Shown one piece after another: positions 8,001 to 10,576 of a stretch of 10,576 bases of DNA. The notes below the pieces were generated by a model, which was given only the letters and a program-made list of their open reading frames with translations, was not told the origin of the DNA and searched no databases. Positions within the stretch are counted from its first letter, which is position 1. Each line of letters opens with the position of its first letter. The position numbers were made by a program, and so were the translations under genes. Source of the DNA: Trebouxia sp. TZW2008. Its lineage: Eukaryota; Chlorophyta; Trebouxiophyceae; Trebouxiales; Trebouxiaceae. Location of the stretch: the NCBI GenBank assembly GCA_002118135.1, contig BDIU01000624.1, positions 1-10,576 of the forward strand, read 5' to 3'.

Positions 8001-9092
8001 GCTAGGTGGCACTGCAGCTGTCAACAGTCACAGTCTGATGTGTACAAGCCAGAAGCAGGTGTCAGCTCAACTTGTACAGAAACTATACTGTGCATGGCTT
8101 GTCAAAAGCATTCACAAGCTTCATAAGTGAGCAGGCAGCCCTGCACATTATCAACCTTGGCCTTGGTGTTGCTGTGGCGCCAACAGCAGTGCTAACGGCA
8201 AGTGACTGGCAGATCACAGCAGAACATGGGATGAGTACAGTGAAGGCTCACCAATGCATTGTTCAGAACCATGACATGACTGACATCATAGCAACTCATC
8301 TTTGTCATCCTAGCATGGCAAGTTTGAAACACATCACATGCAAACTGCACAGTGATATTGAGGCTTGCCGTGCTGATCACACACCTCGTCACGGCGTATG
8401 AGGTGTGAACAAACCATTTGCATGTTGCGCCATCCACAGCGCCAACCAGAGTCGTCTCGTTCTGTTTGGAAGTGATCAACATCACCTGCACAACAGTAAT
8501 AGCAACATCTGCAACACACTGCAAGACCTGGCAGAAAAGCATTGCATGCCTTTGGGCAACCTTTCACAAAATCTACATACAGTTGAGGACATAAGATGTT
8601 GAGAAGGCAGACAGAGGTCAAGATACGAGAATGTTAGTGGACACTTCTAGGTATGCAAGGACTGGACGCACCAAGAAGCCCAGCTGAAGAGGAGGTTGCA
8701 GACTGGGGTTTTGAGCATGCAAAGAAAACTTGTGGGAGACGTCAGCACCTGCCACAGCGGCTCGATATGTAGGTAACTCCTGTGCCTCCAGCAGTTGGAA
8801 CAGCGCGTCGATAATGGTTCCGTCAACGAACTGCAGCGAGGCTGGCTTTTGCTGTTCAAGCGCCTTCTGGATCTCCGCCTGCAGTTCTGGAGACCTGTCG
8901 GGCACGATGGTACACTTGCATCTATGCGTGCAGCCATGACACTTAAGTCAGCTGTCAAGCTCTTGTACCTGTTGGCAACTGTCTCCATAACGTCAGTCTA
9001 GCAAACCGACTTGCAAGCCGGCAGTCTTGGCTGACCTACGGATCGAAAGCCTGCACGACAGCCTGTTGCAGCCGTTGTGAAGACCTCGACAT
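5035..9092 (-). CDS. ZUFSP: ZUFSP/ZUP1-like peptidase C78 with ZZ-like finger
   Basis: Cysteine protease of the C78 family. Animal ZUFSP/ZUP1 cleaves K63-linked ubiquitin chains and acts in genome maintenance; activity here is inferred. Exons (high to low coordinate): 9092-9040, 8921-8749, 8485-8385, 8001-7749, 7515-7309, 6714-6490, 5575-5370, 5163-5035; about 448 residues. Catalytic Cys92 lies in GDVDHFQ...GWRCGWRNMQM (usually GWGC). It is followed by FVPDILSLQTWLEVAWKAGF, WIGTTE and IIDF in exon 4, HQRLMQWVWNYF in exon 6, His349 in QHEGHSYTIIGVE and Asp387 in LLLLDP (exon 7), then QYQLLYV near the C-terminus. Exon 5 adds a ZZ-like finger (about 212-244: HMGVACDNC, DYNLCEKCH) without its middle CxxC. 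Most introns are GT-AG with matching phases. The exon 6 donor is least certain: a GC donor at 6489 is the phase-compatible choice. Exon 1 and the first acceptor are a best fit. The N-terminal C2H2 fingers of animal ZUFSP were not found. The stop is TGA at 5037-5035. Confidence 0.82.
5576..6489 (-). other. long intron of the C78 gene, with an open stretch
   Basis: This gap separates the NYF exon from the GHS exon. In the model it is a GC-AG intron (donor A/GCAAGA, acceptor CTGCAG). It contains a good internal acceptor (TTTTGCTTTGCATAG, minus strand, near 5977) followed by an open frame of about 90 codons (5973-5707) reading HPHLELLSLAIYSLMFS. That peptide matches nothing I know in C78 proteases and no donor fits well. 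It may be an alternative exon, a fragment of another captured gene, or chance. Confidence 0.35.
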
Positions 9093-9381
9093 AGCTCCAA
9101 ATCGTCGCGCAACCCAGACCGCACCTGGGTCCGCAACCTGTCCGATGAAGGCAAGCACTGCTGAAAACTTCTCGTTTCTCACATCTTTTCGAATTTTTCT
9201 GCAGATGAGATACAAGTTTGTCAGAAATAGTTACGTAGTCTCGTAGTTACGGTCGGCGAGCTTTTTAGGGAGTTCTCAGCTGTGTCTGCTTTCATCGGCA
9301 GGCGGTTTGCTCGCGCGTGACACTGCGTGACCCTCCGTGACTCTGCGTAGCCCAGCGTAACCCCAGCGTGACCCAGGCGTA
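9093..9381. promoter_or_regulatory. divergent promoter region between C78 and RRM genes
   Basis: The two gene starts point away from each other across 289 bases, so both promoters must lie here or extend into the first exons. The interval contains the GTGAC-type minisatellite close to the RRM start. No clear TATA box was seen within it. Shared control of the two genes is plausible but not shown. Confidence 0.5.
9317..9378 (+). repeat. six-unit 10/11-bp minisatellite (GTGACNCTGC)
   Basis: Units: GTGACACTGC, GTGACCCTCC, GTGACTCTGC, GTAGCCCAGC, GTAACCCCAGC, GTGACCCAGGC. The first four are 10 bp and the last two 11 bp, and a partial GTAA follows directly into the candidate ATG at 9382. The array is therefore promoter or 5' leader DNA. 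Several units contain TGAC, a core of many bZIP sites. Confidence 0.85.
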
Positions 9382-10372
9382 ATGTTTCAAATTTTTCAAA
9401 TCGGTTTTTCGCTGCGTATATTGGGTGCAAACGATGCAGCGCAAGCGCCGTTGCCGAGCTGTTTTCGTAGCATGGGAGCTTATGAGCATCGTATTCCCGT
9501 GAAGCACAGCGGACTTTTGTCTGCGAATCAGCTACGGCACTACTTGGCAGAGTATGGCAAAATCCTGGACGTCTACTTTCCTAAAGACCTCACCGGGAGC
9601 AACGAAAGCTTTGCTTTTGTCACCTTCGCAACCCGCTCAGCCATGTCGGGCGTGCTGGAAACCCCATGGCATCTCATTGAGGAAACATTCGTTCAGGCAA
9701 GCTCCAGGACTCGATCAGCAACTAAGAGTGCAGGACCGTCCAGTAATTGAACGCTGCAGGTCAAGGTCGCTCACTGGTGTAGAGGAGAGACAAGCGTGAC
9801 GCACAGCCAGTTCAGTGCAGCAGCACCTCCAAAGCAACAGTATGGTGTTGGACCACGCTTGTATGTGGCGTCCCCACACACACTTGCAATGGATCAAGTT
9901 CGCAATTGTTTCAGTCATTGGGGCAAAGTTCTGGATGTGTTCTTTCCAGCTGGTTCAAGGTCAAGGCATGGAAGCTATTGTCTCTTGACCTTTGAAAGCT
10001 ACCACAGTGCTCACCAGGCATGGGCTAAAGCTCAAAGGCGCATAGGCAGTCAGGTGACTTTACCATGTCGAGTTCTACACTTGCTTGGCTGGGACATCGA
10101 GCTGACTCCTTTGAATGTTGTTGCAGCCATTAAATTCAATCAGCATTGCTGAAGACCGCCATACCCACCATACGTCCACACCCAGCTGTTCCAAATGCCC
10201 AAACGCAAGACAGGCAAGCTTTGTACAAATACCTGCACTCCTTTCAAATAGATGGATGGGCCAGCTTACAACAGCAGAGCTGATAGCTCATGACCATATC
10301 ATTGCTGAGGACCATGAAAGCAGTTGTATTGCACAGGGGGGAGTGACTGCACAAAATAATGTAGATGCCTGA
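9382..10372 (+). CDS. two-RRM RNA-binding protein (3 exons)
   Basis: Predicted RNA-binding protein with two RNA recognition motifs, of the general hnRNP/TDP-43-like layout. Exons 9382-9696, 9760-10053 and 10127-10372 join in frame to 284 residues. RRM1 runs from about residue 36 (HRIPVKH) through LRHYLAEYGKILDVYFP to RNP1 ESFAFVTFA (75-83), and ends with the strand FVQVKVAHW, which exists only after the first intron is removed. RRM2 starts RLYVASP (138-144), continues CFSHWGKVLDVFFP and the weaker RNP1 GSYCLLTF (176-183), and ends PLNSISIAEDR, which again forms only across the second junction. Intron 1 is GC-AG (63 bp); intron 2 is GTGACT...TTGCAG (73 bp) with a CTGAC branch site. The tail (about 215-284) has no known domain. 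The start could instead be the ATG at 9472, giving 254 residues and keeping RRM1. The exact orthologue is not identified. Confidence 0.83.
9697..9759 (+). other. 63-bp GC-AG intron in the RRM gene
   Basis: The donor is CAG/GCAAGC and the acceptor CTGCAG/GTC, both in phase 0. Removing it restores the last strand of RRM1. The length is a multiple of three but the intron contains an in-frame TGA (9748-9750), so retention would end the protein just after RRM1. Confidence 0.75.
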
Positions 10373-10401
10373 TTACAGGCTTTGGTCGCTATTGGTCTGA
10401 C

Positions 10402-10406
10402 TGTAA
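10402..10406 (+). terminator. UGUAA poly(A) signal of the RRM gene
   Basis: TGTAA begins 30 bases after the TGA stop at 10370-10372. UGUAA is the usual polyadenylation signal of chlorophyte algae. The transcript would thus end within the roughly 110 bases before the right TIR. Confidence 0.55.
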
Positions 10407-10518
10407 CTTACTCCTCAGATCTCAATGTCATTTGAATCTTCAGCAGCATCGCCAGCTGTATCCAGCCTGAAGACCTTCATGTGGCTTTCAACAATCAGAT
10501 GTAAGATAGCATTGTGTA

Positions 10519-10575
10519 ACAAGTCTGCGCTTGTCACACAGTAACTTCCGTGAATAGGGAGTGTTGAGATAACAC
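10519..10575 (-). repeat. right terminal inverted repeat
   Basis: Perfect reverse complement of 1-57. The final base (10576, T) completes the 6-bp tip palindrome AGTGTT/AACACT and has no partner visible at the left end. No long inner palindrome like that at 49-67 is present here, so the two ends differ just inside the TIR. Confidence 0.95.
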
Positions 10576-10576
10576 T

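Larger units (their letters stand above)
1..10576. mobile_element. TIR-bounded 10.6-kb element carrying three spliced genes
   Basis: The two ends are perfect inverted copies over 57 bp, and everything between is cellular-type, intron-containing DNA. That architecture fits a cut-and-paste DNA transposon that has taken up host genes. No transposase signature (DDE motif context, HTH or BED finger, RNase H fold, tyrosine recombinase) was recognised in any frame, so it would depend on an enzyme supplied elsewhere, or its own enzyme is too divergent or fragmented to recognise by eye. Because introns are retained, the cargo was acquired at DNA level and not through mRNA. The superfamily is unassigned: the tip, GTGTTATCTC, does not match a terminus I can name with confidence. 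Flanks are not visible, so the target-site duplication is unknown. The alternative is an ordinary genomic inverted repeat or an assembly fold-back around normal genes. Confidence 0.7.

Noticed and set aside
9221..9430. Minus-strand open frames upstream of the C78 gene
   Set aside because: They run antisense through the minisatellite; the repeated peptide pattern reflects the DNA repeat, not a protein.
1..10576. CRISPR array, bacterial operon or viral/polinton-like element
   Set aside because: Spliced genes, no spaced direct repeats, no ribosome-binding-site pattern, and no polymerase, packaging ATPase or capsid frames.

Overview
The window is a single unit closed at both ends by a 57-bp perfect terminal inverted repeat (TIR): bases 1-57 are the reverse complement of 10519-10575. 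Between the TIRs are three spliced nuclear-type genes. I recognise no transposase, integrase, reverse transcriptase, helicase or capsid gene. The simplest reading is a large, probably non-autonomous, TIR-bounded DNA transposon that carries host-type genes (a 'Pack-type' or cargo-bearing element). Flanking target-site duplications lie outside the window, so mobility is inferred.

The organism is a eukaryote, most likely a green alga or relative. Genes have short GT-AG and GC-AG introns. The RRM gene has UGUAA, the chlorophyte-type poly(A) signal, 30 bases after its stop. The protease gene resembles plant-type ZUFSP (peptidase C78) proteins and carries a ZZ-like finger lacking the middle CxxC, as in plant NBR1. 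Lineage below 'green plant or alga' cannot be fixed from this sequence.

Layout. 1-57: left TIR, with nested palindromes at its inner edge. 58-851: non-coding subterminal region with a tRNA-3'-half-like fragment (minus strand) and two related GC-rich hairpins. 852-2412 (+): gene 1, an N-terminal membrane anchor followed by a long coiled coil and a Pro/Ser-rich tail; its second exon has two competing donor sites, and the stronger one brings in a TAG. 2413-5034: about 2.6 kb, AT-rich, with no convincing gene, an ACTGTTCC repeat/hairpin cluster and a possible poly(A) signal. 5035-9092 (-): gene 2, an eight-exon C78 cysteine protease (ZUFSP/ZUP1-like deubiquitinase) with catalytic Cys, His and Asp all present. 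9093-9381: divergent promoter region containing a six-unit minisatellite. 9382-10372 (+): gene 3, a three-exon protein with two RRM RNA-binding domains. 10402-10406: UGUAA signal. 10519-10575: right TIR.

I rebuilt gene models by reading splice sites and phases by hand. For genes 2 and 3 the phases are consistent through the junctions and the joined peptides restore family motifs, which argues against random decay. How the three genes would cooperate is not shown by the sequence. A deubiquitinase, an RNA-binding protein and a membrane coiled-coil protein share no obvious pathway, so they may simply be captured passengers.
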